Assembly (NCBI GenBank): GCA_963841715.1
Contig: CAWJDP010000004.1
Location: 310,001-374,000 of the forward strand
Direction of reading: 5' to 3'
Length of the DNA stretch: 64,000 nt
Source of the DNA: DASPWW01 sp963841715
GTDB taxonomy: Bacteria; Actinomycetota; Thermoleophilia; Solirubrobacterales; 70-9
Position numbers and translations under genes: made by a program. This document shows, piece by piece, positions 35,499-45,192 of this stretch. Positions within the stretch are counted from its first letter, which is position 1; every line of letters starts with the position of its first letter. The notes under the pieces are model-generated. The model saw nothing but the letters and a program-made list of their open reading frames with translations, had not been told where the DNA came from and made no database searches.

Positions 35499-36533
35499 CT
35501 ATTCGAGGACGCCGCGGAGCTCCTCGGCGGCGCGCTCGGGCGGGTAGACGTTGACGTCGACGCCGGTCCCCATCTCGAAGCCGGCACGGACCGTGAGCCG
35601 GGGGACGATGTCGACGTGCCAGTGGAACTCGTCGGCACCGCGCGGCGCGCTGCGCACCCAGAGGTTGAGCTGCGGCGGGGAGTCGAACAGCCTCGCGAGC
35701 GCATCCAGCGCGGTGCGGATCATCGCGGTGCCGATCTCGCCGTCGTCCTCAAACCGCGGCGCCGGGCGCCGCGGGATCACGCGGAGCTCGAACGGGCCGC
35801 GCGACGCCCACGGCGCGACGAGCAGCGCCTCGTCGTCGATCGCGACGAGGCGCTCGCGGCGGCGCACCTCCTCCGAGGCGACGTCGGAGAGCAGGTGGCC
35901 GCCCATCGTGCGCTGGTTGTAGGCGGTGAAGCGCTCGCGCTCGCGGGCGACGTCGACGGGGACGAAGCTCAGCGCGTAGAGCTGGGCGTGAGTGTGCTCG
36001 CGCGAGGCACCCGCGTCGGGGCCCTCGTTGACGATCAGGTGGCGGCAGGCGGCGCGGGCGTGGGCGCGCATCCGCGCCCGCCACGCTGACACCGCCGCGG
36101 CGAACTGCGTCCCGTCGAGCTCGGCCAGCGAGGCGACGTGGGCGGGGGCGTTGACGACCACCTCGTGCGCGCCGCGCGCCGGCGAGCTCGAGAACAGGTC
36201 GGGCTCGGTCCGGGCGGAGCTCGCGAGCGGATCGTCGAGGCTCGCGAATCCGCCGGCGTCCTGCTCGGAGTCCTCGGCCGGCTCGAAGACCGGATACAGG
36301 TTCGGGACCGCGCGCACCGTCCACCCCGGCGCGTTCGGCTCGCCGCCGCCCGATCGCACGGCGTAGACCTCGGGCGGCGCGCGGTCCTCCTCGCCGGCGC
36401 AGAACGGGCACTCCTCGTCCGCGCTCACGGCAGGCGGCTCGCGCGCGAAGGCCTCCGGGCGTCCCGCGCGCCCGGGCGCGAGCACGGTCCGCAGACCGGT
36501 CAGCTGGTCGATGCGGATCTCGGGCGAGCTCAG
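35499..36533 (-). CDS. galT: Galactose-1-phosphate uridylyltransferase-like protein
   Basis: A HIT-superfamily nucleotidyltransferase. The zinc-like CPFC motif is near residue 41, and the active-site stretch SREHTHAQLYA holds H-x-H-x-Q near 177. It exchanges UMP between UDP-sugar and a hexose 1-phosphate. A GTG at 36485 begins at LAPGRAG, but the family N-terminus EIRIDQLTGLRTV lies upstream in frame; a TAG two codons before limits the start to CTG at 36533. The CTG start is likely but has no clear Shine-Dalgarno site. Follows the slipin gene by 16 nt. Confidence 0.85.
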   Translation of the reverse strand: MSSPEIRIDQLTGLRTVLAPGRAGRPEAFAREPPAVSADEECPFCAGEEDRAPPEVYAVRSGGGEPNAPGWTVRAVPNLYPVFEPAEDSEQDAGGFASLDDPLASSARTEPDLFSSSPARGAHEVVVNAPAHVASLAELDGTQFAAAVSAWRARMRAHARAACRHLIVNEGPDAGASREHTHAQLYALSFVPVDVARERERFTAYNQRTMGGHLLSDVASEEVRRRERLVAIDDEALLVAPWASRGPFELRVIPRRPAPRFEDDGEIGTAMIRTALDALARLFDSPPQLNLWVRSAPRGADEFHWHVDIVPRLTVRAGFEMGTGVDVNVYPPERAAEELRGVLE

Positions 36534-36549
36534 CTTCTACCGGCGGGCG

Positions 36550-37320
36550 CTAGCCGCCGCCGGAACCGCCCCCGCCGCCCATGAACCCCTTGATGAGGTC
36601 GATCGGGAGCGGGAAAACGATCGTCGAGTTGTTGGTGACGCCGAGATCGAGCAGCGTCTGCAGGTAGCGGAGCTGGAGCGTGGCGGGGTTCTTGCTGATG
36701 ATGTCCGCGGCCTGGGCGAGCTTCTCGGCGGCCTGGAACTCGCCGTCGGCGGCAATGATCTTCGCCCGCCGCTCGCGCTCGGCCTCGGCCTGGCGCGCGA
36801 TCGCGCGCTGCATGTCGGCGGGGAGCTCGACGTCCTTGACCTCGACCGTCGTCACCTTGATCCCCCACGGCTCGGTCTGGTCGTCGATGATCTGCTGGAG
36901 CTCGGTGTTGAGCCGATCGCGCTCGGAGAGCAGCGAGTCGAGCTCGGCCTTGCCGAGCACGGAGCGGAGCGTCGTCTGGGCGATCTGCGACGTCGCGATG
37001 AGGAAGTTCTCGACCTCGGTGATCGCCTTGTTCGGGTCGATGACCCGGAAGTAGGCGACCGCGTTGATCCGCGCGGTGACGTTGTCGCGCGTGATCACCT
37101 CCTGCGGCGGGATGTTCAGCGTCACCGTCCGGAGGTCGACGCGGACCATCCTGTCGACGATCGGGATCAGGAAGATCAGCCCGGGGCCCTTCTGGGCGAT
37201 CAGCCGCCCGAGGCGGAAGATCACACCGCGCTCGTACTCGCGCAGGATCCGAACCGCCGACGCGAGCACGATCAGGAGGAAGATGATCAGTACGGCGATG
37301 ATCGCGAGCGCAACTGCCAC
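36550..37320 (-). CDS. Slipin (stomatin-like SPFH protein)
   Basis: 256 residues. An N-terminal membrane helix (IIAVLIIFLLIVLASAV) is followed by the SPFH/band-7 domain: YERGVIFRLGRL, RTVTLNIPPQEVITRDNV and the coiled region RAIARQAEAERERRAKI. The C-terminus has a Gly-rich end. These proteins build membrane scaffolds. The gene starts on GTG directly after the NfeD stop, the classic partner pair. Confidence 0.92.
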   Translation of the reverse strand: MAVALAIIAVLIIFLLIVLASAVRILREYERGVIFRLGRLIAQKGPGLIFLIPIVDRMVRVDLRTVTLNIPPQEVITRDNVTARINAVAYFRVIDPNKAITEVENFLIATSQIAQTTLRSVLGKAELDSLLSERDRLNTELQQIIDDQTEPWGIKVTTVEVKDVELPADMQRAIARQAEAERERRAKIIAADGEFQAAEKLAQAADIISKNPATLQLRYLQTLLDLGVTNNSTIVFPLPIDLIKGFMGGGGGSGGG

Positions 37321-38733
37321 TTATCGAGCTCCTTGTTCCGCTTTCTGCTTCGCCTCGACGGCGCGGTCTCCCGTCGGCCGGACGTGCAGCGTAAGGCCGT
37401 CAACCGACTCGACGCGCACTCTATACCCGCGCTCTCCGCGCTCCCGTGGCGCGGCGCCGGGGGTGAGCCGGGCGCGCCACAGCGCACCCTGAACGAACAC
37501 CTGGCCGATCGGGTCGAGCGGGACCCGGACCTCTGCGACCGAGCCCACGATCTCCTCCCAGCCGGTTCGCTTCGGCTCGCCGCGGGCCCGCACGGCGCGC
37601 TCGACGGCGAACGCGATCCCGACGCCGAGCAGCAGCCCAACGAAGATCACGACGGGCGCGGAAACCTCGAACGCACTCGACCCCGTGTTGTAGAGCAGCA
37701 GGCCCGATGCCACGAGGGCGATCACCCCGGCGGCGCCGAGCACCCCGTGGCTCGTGAGATGCGCTTCGGCGACGATCAGCGCGACGCCGCCGACGAGCAG
37801 CAGCACCCCGACCAGCGTCACCGGGAGCTGCGCCGTCCCATAGAGGCCAAGCAGAAGCGAGATCCCCCCGAGCACGCCGGGAGCGATCGTGCTCCCGCCG
37901 GTGAAGAACTCAATCGCGAGCCCGACGAGCCCGACGAGCAGCAGCAGATAGGCGACTGTCGGGTTGACGATGATCTCCAGCAGCCGGTACTGCAGCGGCA
38001 TGTCGTGGTTCTGGATCTGGAGGCCGGCCGTGTGCAGCGTCTGGTGCTTCGGGCCCTTGACGTGGAAGCCGTTCAGCTGATCGAGCAGGGTGCGCTGGTC
38101 CGGCGCGATGACGTCGATCAGCCCCGCCTTCCTCGCCTCCCGCGCGGTGACGTTGGTCGCCTTGCGGACCATCTGCTCGGCGAGCTTCGGGTTGCGGCCG
38201 TGGCTCGAGGCGAGCGCGCGGATGTAGGCGGACGCGTCGTTCTTGATCTTGCGTCCCTCGACGCCCTTGATGCCGCTAGCCCCACCGGGGCCGACCGAGA
38301 TCGGCGTCGCCGAGCCGATGTTGGTCTGCGGCGCCATCGCCGCGACGTCCGCGGCCTCGGTGATGTACACACCCGCCGAGGCCGCGCGGGCTCCGTTCGG
38401 CGATACATAGACGATCACCGGCATTGGCGCGGCGACGATCTTCTTGACCATCTCGCGAAGCGAGGTGTCGAGCCCGCCCGGAGTGTCGAGACGGATGATC
38501 ACGACCCTGGCGTCGTTATCGGCAGCGTCGTCGAGCGCCGAGTCAAGCCACTTCTGGGTCGCGGGGTCGATCGTCCCGTCGAGCTCGATTGAGTACGCGA
38601 CCTCGGCGTCGGCCGGCTGACCCTGACTCGTCTCGCCCTGACCCTGGGCCGAGGTGTGATCGAGCCCGAGCAGCAGCACACCGGCGGCGATCAGCGACAC
38701 CGCGAAGCCGATGCGAAGCCGCCGGGAGATCAT
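37321..38733 (-). CDS. nfeD: NfeD-family membrane protein with ClpP-like serine protease domain
   Basis: 470 residues. A signal peptide is followed by a ClpP-class domain (TPGGLDTSLREMVKKIVA, catalytic serine in GARAASAGVYI near 125, Lys later in IKNDASAYIR). Then come four membrane helices (about 245-375) and a C-terminal OB-fold NfeD domain ending near 440. It likely cleaves or regulates the adjacent slipin at the membrane. Confidence 0.92.
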   Translation of the reverse strand: MISRRLRIGFAVSLIAAGVLLLGLDHTSAQGQGETSQGQPADAEVAYSIELDGTIDPATQKWLDSALDDAADNDARVVIIRLDTPGGLDTSLREMVKKIVAAPMPVIVYVSPNGARAASAGVYITEAADVAAMAPQTNIGSATPISVGPGGASGIKGVEGRKIKNDASAYIRALASSHGRNPKLAEQMVRKATNVTAREARKAGLIDVIAPDQRTLLDQLNGFHVKGPKHQTLHTAGLQIQNHDMPLQYRLLEIIVNPTVAYLLLLVGLVGLAIEFFTGGSTIAPGVLGGISLLLGLYGTAQLPVTLVGVLLLVGGVALIVAEAHLTSHGVLGAAGVIALVASGLLLYNTGSSAFEVSAPVVIFVGLLLGVGIAFAVERAVRARGEPKRTGWEEIVGSVAEVRVPLDPIGQVFVQGALWRARLTPGAAPRERGERGYRVRVESVDGLTLHVRPTGDRAVEAKQKAEQGAR

Positions 38734-38740
38734 GCCCTGA

Positions 38741-39343
38741 TTATGCGCCCGCGTAGCGCTTGATGTCGGCGGTGAGCTGCTGCTCGCTCGCGTAGGTCCC
38801 CTGATGGACGAACACGCGCTTGCCGTCGCTTCCGTAGAACGCTGTCGCCGGGAACGCCTGCGGGGCCCCGATCAGCTTCGCGATCGACTGGTCGGGGTCG
38901 ACGAAGCTCGGGTACGGGACCGAGAACTCGTCGACGAACGACTTCGCCGAGTTCTCGCCGTCGTTCGAGTTCACGCCGAGGAACGCGACATCGGTGCCGT
39001 CCTTCGCCGAGACGGACTGGAAGTAGGGGAACTCGGACCGGCACGGCCCGCACCACGAGGCCCACTTGTTGACGACGACGGGAAAGCCGCGCAGCTCCTT
39101 GAGCTGCTTCTCGAACGCGGCGGTGCCCCCGCTCAGCAGCTCGTCGGACTGCTTGTGGAGCGCCGAGAGCTTCGGCGGCGAGCCCTTGAGGTCGGCGGTG
39201 TAGTCGGGCGCCTTGCCCCCGCTCGGCGTCGACGTTCCGCACGCCGCGACCGCGACGGCCGCTGCGAGCGCCCCCAGCGCGACGGCGATTCGCGCGCACC
39301 CGCCGAGGCCATTTGATGTGCATTTGCTCGTAATTCGCCTCAT
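38741..39343 (-). CDS. TlpA-like thioredoxin lipoprotein
   Basis: 200 residues. A basic start and hydrophobic segment end in a lipobox-like VAAC near residue 34. The thioredoxin domain carries NKWASWCGPCRSEF with the CxxC near 97-100, and the cis-Pro segment FPATAFYGSDGK. It reduces or oxidises exported proteins outside the cytoplasmic membrane. It heads the operon with nfeD and slipin, 7 nt before nfeD. Another start further downstream is possible. Confidence 0.9.
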   Translation of the reverse strand: MRRITSKCTSNGLGGCARIAVALGALAAAVAVAACGTSTPSGGKAPDYTADLKGSPPKLSALHKQSDELLSGGTAAFEKQLKELRGFPVVVNKWASWCGPCRSEFPYFQSVSAKDGTDVAFLGVNSNDGENSAKSFVDEFSVPYPSFVDPDQSIAKLIGAPQAFPATAFYGSDGKRVFVHQGTYASEQQLTADIKRYAGA

Positions 39344-39527
39344 CGACTCGCCCGTCGAACGGCGGCGGTGGTTTAATTAGCTACGGTCCAACGGGGATTC
39401 TGGATCGCAAAGGGGAGCGCCGACCCCGGCAAGTAGCTGATTGCCACCGGGCGCCGGCGGATCTCCACGAGCTTACTGCGCTCCCTGTCCGGACCCTCGC
39501 ATCCTTTGAACTCGAGACGGATGTCTC
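39344..39527. other. Divergent intergenic region
   Basis: 184 nt between the TlpA operon and the helicase. It holds an AT-rich patch (GTTTAATTAGCTA near 39371) that could serve as promoter. No repeat, RNA gene or riboswitch was recognised. Confidence 0.4.
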
Positions 39528-42122
39528 TTGATGGCTGACAAAAGCGATGTCGCCGCGCGCGCCTCGAAGGCGCGCCGCGGCCCCAAAATCGATGCCGACG
39601 CGATCGAGCGCGTCGCCGAGTTCACGCGCGAGCCGATCCTCGTCAACGGCGAAGGCCCCGAGGCGCTGGCATCGGGGACCGCGCGCCGCCGCGCGGTCGA
39701 GAGCGCGCTCGCCGAGATCGACGAGGGGCGCGAGGACCCCTCGGTCGAGTGGCGGCGCGACTACTCGCTCGTGCTCGGGCTCGAGCGCCTGCTCGCCGAT
39801 GAGCGCCCCGAGCTCGCCGACGGGGCCGAGCTCTCCGGCCATCAGGTCGACGCGCTGTCGGGAACGCTCGCGGCGCTGATCTCAGAGCTCGAGCGCTCGA
39901 ACGGGAACGGGCGCTCGAACGGCGCGGCCGCGACGCGCGACCCGGGTGATGCCGACGCCGGCGACGCGGACGAGAACGGCGCCGAGGACGAGGTCCTCGA
40001 CCCCGACGAGGAGCCGCAGGACTGGGACGAGGCCGCGGCCGAGACCGAGGAGGTGATCGAGGAGGCACCCGAGGATCCGGGCGCCAGCCGCCGCTTCTGG
40101 TTCGAGCACGCGACCGGGTCGGGCAAGACCGTTGCCGCGGTCGGCTTCGTCGAGGCGTCGCGGACCGGCGGCGTGCTGATCCTCACCCACCGCCGCAACC
40201 TCGTCGACCAGTTCATCGGCGAGATCTCGGACCGCGGCTACGGTGACCGCCTCTCGCCGCCGCTGCTCGACGGCAAGGACTATCCGTACGGCCCGGTCAC
40301 GGTCGAGACCTACCAGTGGTTCGTCCGCAACGCGGGCCGGATCTCGGACGCGTACTCAATCGTGATCTGCGACGAGGCCCACACCGCGCTCGGCGAGAAG
40401 ACGAGCGCCTGCATCCGCAACTGGAAGGGCCCCGTGTACATCGGGATGACCGCGACCGGCGCGCTGATCGCCCGCCACGTCACCGATCTGTTCCCGACCC
40501 AGACCTCGCGCTTCGACCTCGCTCAGGCGGCGCGCCGCGGCGTGATCGCGCCGCTGCGGTGCATCCGCATCCCCCCGGGCCCGGGGGTGCGCACGCTCGC
40601 CAAGGTTCCGCTCCGCAAGGGCGAGGTCGACCAGGACTTCGACCAGGAGGAGCTCGCGAAGCTCCTCGACCAGGGCCCGTTCAACGTCGCCTTCGCCGAC
40701 CTCTACAGGTCGCGGTTCCGCAAGGTCCCGGGCGTCATCTACACCGCCGGCGTCAAGCACGCGAACAACCTCGCCGCGGCGCTGCGCGAGGAGGGCCTCG
40801 AGGCGCAGGCGGTCTCCGGCGAGACGCCGAAGCGCGACCTGGCCGAGATCCTCGCCGCTTTCGAGCGCGGCGAGGTCGACGTGCTGTGCAACGCGATGCT
40901 GCTCGCCGAGGGGTGGAACTCCCCGCGCGCGACGATCTGCATGCACCTCGCCCCGACCGCCTCGCGCCGCGTCTACCAGCAGCGTGTCGGCCGCGTGACG
41001 CGGCGCGCGCCCGGCAAGGAGGCCGGAATCGTGATCGACTTCGTCCACCCGGCGACGACCCACGACGAGACGATCGTCACCCTGCACAGCCTCCTCGACC
41101 GCGACGTCTACCGAGGCGGGGCGATCGTCGTCGGGCCCGTACGGCGCGGCCGCGGCCGGCGGATACGCGTCGAGCGCCGAGTCCTGCCGGTCTCCGCGGA
41201 CTCCGAGCGCCGACTCGGCGTGCTGGAGCGCGAGCTGTGGCGAATCGCGGTCGAGAACCTCAACTACTCCGAGCAGCACGCGTGGGCGGCGCTCGCCGGC
41301 GCGCGGGTGACGCCGAACGGGTGGCGGCGCGCGAAGGCGATGCTCCAGCACGACCAGGCGAAGGAGCTCCGCAGGCGCTTCCTGCTCACGTGCGTCCAGC
41401 GCAACCGCAACCAGCAGCTGCGGCTGAAGGCGCTCGGCGAGATCGCGACGATGCGCGAGGCCGAGGCGTTCGACGAGGCGGTCGACATGGTCGGGACCTG
41501 GTCGCGCGACGAGAAGCGCGCCGGCGTCAAGGCCCTGCTCCAGGCACTCGCGGAGCGCCGGATCGGCCGCCGCGACCAAGCGCAGGCGTGGGTGTGGAGG
41601 CTCGCCTCGTACACCCGCGAGCTGCACGAGGAGTACGCGGTCCAGCGCTGGCCGGAGACGAAGCGCCTGCTCGGCCTGTTCGTGAACTCCTCCGGCCGCG
41701 CCCACGGCCGCAACGCGCGCCGGATCGTCCACGCCGCGCGCCAGCACGATCGCCGGCTCGCGGTCGCGCTGCTCGCCGCCGCGGTCGCGCACACGCCGGA
41801 GGCTGAGGAGGTCCTGCGCGGCGCGCGGATGCGGATGGCACGCAAGCCCTCGGCCGTGGCCCGCGAGCTGCTTCGCAACTTCCCGAAGTCGGGCGGCAAG
41901 CGCCGGCGTCGCCGCAAGCGCGACAACGGCAACGCGAAGGGCGGCGGGGGCCACAACGGCGCCAAGGCGGAGGCGAAGAAGAACGGAGGCGAGGCCAAGG
42001 ACGCTCCGGAGGATGAGTCCGCGAACGGCGCCTCCGGGGCGAAGGGCGCAAAGCGTGCAAGGAAGAAGCAGCCGGAGGCGGAGGAGCCCGAGGCCTCGAC
42101 TAGTCCGCCGGCCTCAGACTGA
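39528..42122 (+). CDS. SF2 DEAD/DEAH-type helicase
   Basis: 864 residues. Walker A ATGSGKT is at about 195-201, the DEAH box near 257, motif III GMTATG near 283, and the arginine-finger motif VI QQRVGRVTR near 480. Between the early helix (HQVDALSGTL, ~105) and Walker A lies an acidic insertion (about 121-186, Asp/Glu-rich), unusual for the family. From about 520 to 760 there is an alpha-helical region, and the tail is Lys/Arg/Ala/Glu-rich. It acts on nucleic acid with ATP. The last 23 nt overlap birA convergently. Confidence 0.87.
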   Translation: MMADKSDVAARASKARRGPKIDADAIERVAEFTREPILVNGEGPEALASGTARRRAVESALAEIDEGREDPSVEWRRDYSLVLGLERLLADERPELADGAELSGHQVDALSGTLAALISELERSNGNGRSNGAAATRDPGDADAGDADENGAEDEVLDPDEEPQDWDEAAAETEEVIEEAPEDPGASRRFWFEHATGSGKTVAAVGFVEASRTGGVLILTHRRNLVDQFIGEISDRGYGDRLSPPLLDGKDYPYGPVTVETYQWFVRNAGRISDAYSIVICDEAHTALGEKTSACIRNWKGPVYIGMTATGALIARHVTDLFPTQTSRFDLAQAARRGVIAPLRCIRIPPGPGVRTLAKVPLRKGEVDQDFDQEELAKLLDQGPFNVAFADLYRSRFRKVPGVIYTAGVKHANNLAAALREEGLEAQAVSGETPKRDLAEILAAFERGEVDVLCNAMLLAEGWNSPRATICMHLAPTASRRVYQQRVGRVTRRAPGKEAGIVIDFVHPATTHDETIVTLHSLLDRDVYRGGAIVVGPVRRGRGRRIRVERRVLPVSADSERRLGVLERELWRIAVENLNYSEQHAWAALAGARVTPNGWRRAKAMLQHDQAKELRRRFLLTCVQRNRNQQLRLKALGEIATMREAEAFDEAVDMVGTWSRDEKRAGVKALLQALAERRIGRRDQAQAWVWRLASYTRELHEEYAVQRWPETKRLLGLFVNSSGRAHGRNARRIVHAARQHDRRLAVALLAAAVAHTPEAEEVLRGARMRMARKPSAVARELLRNFPKSGGKRRRRRKRDNGNAKGGGGHNGAKAEAKKNGGEAKDAPEDESANGASGAKGAKRARKKQPEAEEPEASTSPPASD

Positions 42123-42828
42123 CCTCGCCGGCGCCGAGCCTGACGAGCTCGCCGTCCGCCGTTCGCACCTCGAGCATCCCCCGCGCGTCGACCCCCTCGG
42201 CGGTCCCGCTGCCGCGATCGCCTGAGGCCGAGCCCGCGCCCTCCCACTCGACCGCGTTGCCCCGCAGCGCGTCGCGGTCGCGATAGGCGGCGAGCAGATC
42301 GCCCTCCGCCGCCTCGATCGTGCGCCCGAGCGCGGCGGCCAGCGCGGGAAGGGTCTGATCGACGCCGGCCCCGTGCCCGATCGAGATCGCGGGCCAGCGC
42401 AGCTCGCCGGGGAACTCCTCGGCCTCGACAGCGACGTTGATCCCGATCCCGAGCACCGCCCAGTCCGGGGGGCGGGCCTCGATCAGGATCCCGGCGACCT
42501 TGCGGCGGTCGAGCCAGACGTCGTTCGGCCACTTGATCTCGCACGCGACCGGCGCGACGGCCTCGATCGCCTCGCACGCCGCAACAGGCACCGCGAGCGG
42601 GAGCAGGGCGTGGCGCTCGGTCAGCGGGCGGACGACGAACGAGCTCAGCAGCGCCTTGCCCGCCGGGGCGCTCCAGGCGCGGCCCCTGCGGCCCCGTCCC
42701 GCCGACTGCTCGGTGGCGGTGACGACGGCGCCGTGCGGCGCGCCGGCGGCGGCGAGCTCGCGCGCGCGCTCGTTCGTCGAGTCGGTGAGCCGGTGGTGGT
42801 GGCGCGGGAGGCCGAACGCCGCCGTCAT
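42100..42828 (-). CDS. birA: Biotin-[acetyl-CoA-carboxylase] ligase
   Basis: 242 residues, catalytic domain only: it lacks the N-terminal winged helix of bifunctional BirA repressors. GRGRRGRAW (about 47-55) is the biotinyl-AMP loop, and KWPNDVWLDRRKVAGIL and GIGINV are the biotin/ATP-binding segments. It attaches biotin to carboxyl carrier proteins. It is the last gene of the operon that starts with ccmA, 10 nt after the SAM hydrolase gene. Confidence 0.92.
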   Translation of the reverse strand: MTAAFGLPRHHHRLTDSTNERARELAAAGAPHGAVVTATEQSAGRGRRGRAWSAPAGKALLSSFVVRPLTERHALLPLAVPVAACEAIEAVAPVACEIKWPNDVWLDRRKVAGILIEARPPDWAVLGIGINVAVEAEEFPGELRWPAISIGHGAGVDQTLPALAAALGRTIEAAEGDLLAAYRDRDALRGNAVEWEGAGSASGDRGSGTAEGVDARGMLEVRTADGELVRLGAGEVSLRPAD

Positions 42829-42838
42829 CAAGGGGCGG

Positions 42839-43663
42839 TCATCGGCCGGTGGGGCGCAGCACGATCGCGTCGCCGGCGGCGACGCCGAGGAGCTCGCCGG
42901 CGCTTCCAAGGTTGACCGCGAGTGCGAGGTTGCCGTAGGAGTCCTCGTAGAGCAGCATGCGCCCCGGCTCGACCGACGCGAACGTGGTCTCGAAGGCGGC
43001 GTCGGCCTCGGCCCCACCGCCCGATGCTTCGACACGGAGCGCATCGCCGCGGCCGAAGGGAAGCTCCCCCGCACGCTCCGCGCGCAGGTCGAGCGCCGCG
43101 TTGCCGAAGCGGTCGACCTGGGTGACGTGCGCCGTCACCGAGCCGGCGTCGATCCGCGGCACGAGCGGCTCGAGCTCGACGAGCGAGCCGGGGTCGATCG
43201 CTGTCCCGGCGTCGGCGAGCTCGGCGCCGAGGGCGAGCCGCGCGGCGACCGGAGCGAACACGTCGCGCCCGTGGAACGTCGCCGAGACCAGCTCGAGGCG
43301 AAACGGCGAGGCGGCGAGGTCGACGGCCTCGGCGGCGCCGCCGAATCGCGCCAGCGCCCGGGTCAGGAGCCCGTTGTCGGGCCCGACGAGCAGGCGCCCG
43401 CTGGCGGCGCGGGCTGCGACCCCGCGCCGCTCACCGCCGACGCCGGGGTCGACGACGGCAAGATGAACCCCCGCCGGCGCGTACGGAAGCGCCTTCGCGA
43501 GCACGGCCGCGCCCTCGCGAATCGCCTCGGGCCGGATCCCGTGCGTGAGGTCGATCACGCGCGCCTCGGGCGCGATGCCGGCGATCACCGCGCGGCAGAC
43601 GCCGGCGAACTCGTCGTCGTGGCCGTAGTCGGAGAGGAAGGTGATCGGGAGCGGGGCGATCAA
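42839..43663 (-). CDS. SAM hydrolase / S-adenosylmethionine hydroxide adenosyltransferase-like
   Basis: 274 residues of the DUF62/SAM-hydroxide adenosyltransferase family: FLSDYGHDDEFAGVCRAV at the start, then HLAVVDPGVGGERRGVAA and the C-terminal GNAALDL and EDSYGNLALAVNLG. The enzyme would cleave SAM to adenosine and methionine. It starts on TTG overlapping the cobA/hemD stop (TTGA). Placement in a heme operon may relate to control of SAM near the methyltransferase domain. Confidence 0.9.
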   Translation of the reverse strand: MIAPLPITFLSDYGHDDEFAGVCRAVIAGIAPEARVIDLTHGIRPEAIREGAAVLAKALPYAPAGVHLAVVDPGVGGERRGVAARAASGRLLVGPDNGLLTRALARFGGAAEAVDLAASPFRLELVSATFHGRDVFAPVAARLALGAELADAGTAIDPGSLVELEPLVPRIDAGSVTAHVTQVDRFGNAALDLRAERAGELPFGRGDALRVEASGGGAEADAAFETTFASVEPGRMLLYEDSYGNLALAVNLGSAGELLGVAAGDAIVLRPTGR

Positions 43664-45192
43664 CCCGGGCCCCGCGCCGTGACCCGAGCCATCACGTCTG
43701 CGAGCAGCGCCTCGATGAGCCCTTCGGGGTCGTGGCGCTCGGCTTCGACGTCGACCTCGAGCCCCGCCCCGCGCGCAGCCTCGCTCGTCACCGGGCCGAT
43801 CGAGACGATCCGAGCGCGCTTCGGCATCCGGCCGTCGAGCGCGGCGACGAGGTTCCGCACCGTCGAGGAGGAGGTGAAGGTCAGATAGTCGGCGTCGGCG
43901 GCGGCCTCGACCGCGTCGGGCTCGGGATCCTCGGCGACGGTCTCGTACAGCGCGACGACCTCGAGGCGGGCGTCGCGCGCGCGGAGCGCGTCGGGAAGCA
44001 CGTCGCGCGCCTCGGCGGCGCGGGCAACGAGGACCGGGCGCTCGGCTACGTCGATCGGCTCCAGCGCCTCGACCAGGCCCTCGGCGACCGAGCGCTCGGG
44101 AACGACGTCGGCGATCACCCCGCGCTCGCGGAGCGCGGCCGCGGTCCCGGGGCCGATCGCCGCCACCGTCGCGTTGGCGAGCGCGCGCGCGTCGCGTCCG
44201 GCGGCCGCCATCGCATCGAACAGCAGGCGGACGCCGTTCGGGCTCGTCAGGCAGACGAGCGCGTAGGAGTGGAGGTCGTCGACGGCGGCGCGGACCTCGT
44301 CGGTGTCGATCCGGGGCACGATCCGGATCGCCGGCAGCTCGATCGCCTCGGCTCCGAGGGCGCGCAGCGTCCGCGCGATCCCGCTCGCCTGGGCGCGGGC
44401 GCGGGTGACGACGACGCGCAGCCCGTGCAGGGGGCGGCGCTCGACCCAGGCGATCGCCTCGCGGCGCGCCGCGACCGGTCCGATCACCGTCACCGCGGGG
44501 GGACGCAGGCCGGCGCGCTCGACCTCGGCGGCGAGCTCGACGAGCGGCGCGGAGACGGTGCGCTGGCCGGACTGCGTCCCGCGCTCGACGGTCGCCGCGG
44601 GCTCTGCGGCCTCGCGCCCCGCGGCAACGAGCCGCTCGACGATCGCGCCCAGCCGCTTCACGCCCATGTAGAGGACGAGCGTCCCCGGGAACCGCGCCAG
44701 CGCCTCCCAGTCGAGCGCCGGGTCGTCCTTGTCGGGGTCCTCGTGGCCGGTCACGAACGCGACAGCGGACGCGTCCTCGCGGTGGGTGACCGGGATCCCG
44801 GCGTATGCCGGTGCCGCGATCCCGGCGGTGATCCCGGGAACTACCTCGAACTCGATCCCGGCCTCCCTCAGCGCCTCGGCCTCCTCGCCCCCGCGCCCGA
44901 ACACGAACGGGTCGCCGCCCTTGAGGCGGACGACGCTCCGCCCGGCGCGGGCGCGCTCGATCATCAGCTCCTCGATCTCGCGCTGCGAGCGGCGCTCCTC
45001 GCAGCCGGGGCGCTTGCCGACGTCGACGAGCTCGGCATCCATGCGCGCGCCGTCGAGGGCGCCGGCCGGGATCAGGCGGTCGTAGAGGAGGACGTCGGCG
45101 CCCGCGATCAGCTCCAGCGCGCGCGCCGTCATCAGACCCGGGTCGCCGGGGCCCGCCCCGACGAGGTAGACGGCGCCGGGCCGGGCGCTCAC
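43660..45192 (-). CDS. cobA/hemD: Uroporphyrinogen-III C-methyltransferase / uroporphyrinogen-III synthase fusion
   Basis: 510 residues. The N-terminal ~250 residues are CobA/CysG-type SAM methyltransferase: VYLVGAGPGDPGLMTARA, VVRLKGGDPFVFGRG and ITAGIAAPAYAGIPVTHR. The C-terminal part (about 255-505) is HemD, with RVVVTRARAQASGIAR and LTFTSSSTVRNLV. It closes hydroxymethylbilane to uro'gen III and methylates it towards siroheme/precorrin-2. The start GTG overlaps the hemC stop. Confidence 0.93.
   Translation of the reverse strand: MSARPGAVYLVGAGPGDPGLMTARALELIAGADVLLYDRLIPAGALDGARMDAELVDVGKRPGCEERRSQREIEELMIERARAGRSVVRLKGGDPFVFGRGGEEAEALREAGIEFEVVPGITAGIAAPAYAGIPVTHREDASAVAFVTGHEDPDKDDPALDWEALARFPGTLVLYMGVKRLGAIVERLVAAGREAAEPAATVERGTQSGQRTVSAPLVELAAEVERAGLRPPAVTVIGPVAARREAIAWVERRPLHGLRVVVTRARAQASGIARTLRALGAEAIELPAIRIVPRIDTDEVRAAVDDLHSYALVCLTSPNGVRLLFDAMAAAGRDARALANATVAAIGPGTAAALRERGVIADVVPERSVAEGLVEALEPIDVAERPVLVARAAEARDVLPDALRARDARLEVVALYETVAEDPEPDAVEAAADADYLTFTSSSTVRNLVAALDGRMPKRARIVSIGPVTSEAARGAGLEVDVEAERHDPEGLIEALLADVMARVTARGPG

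Noticed and set aside
42100..42122. Possible misannotated overlap of helicase and birA
   Set aside because: Both frames show family-conserved ends, so the 23-nt convergent overlap is accepted.
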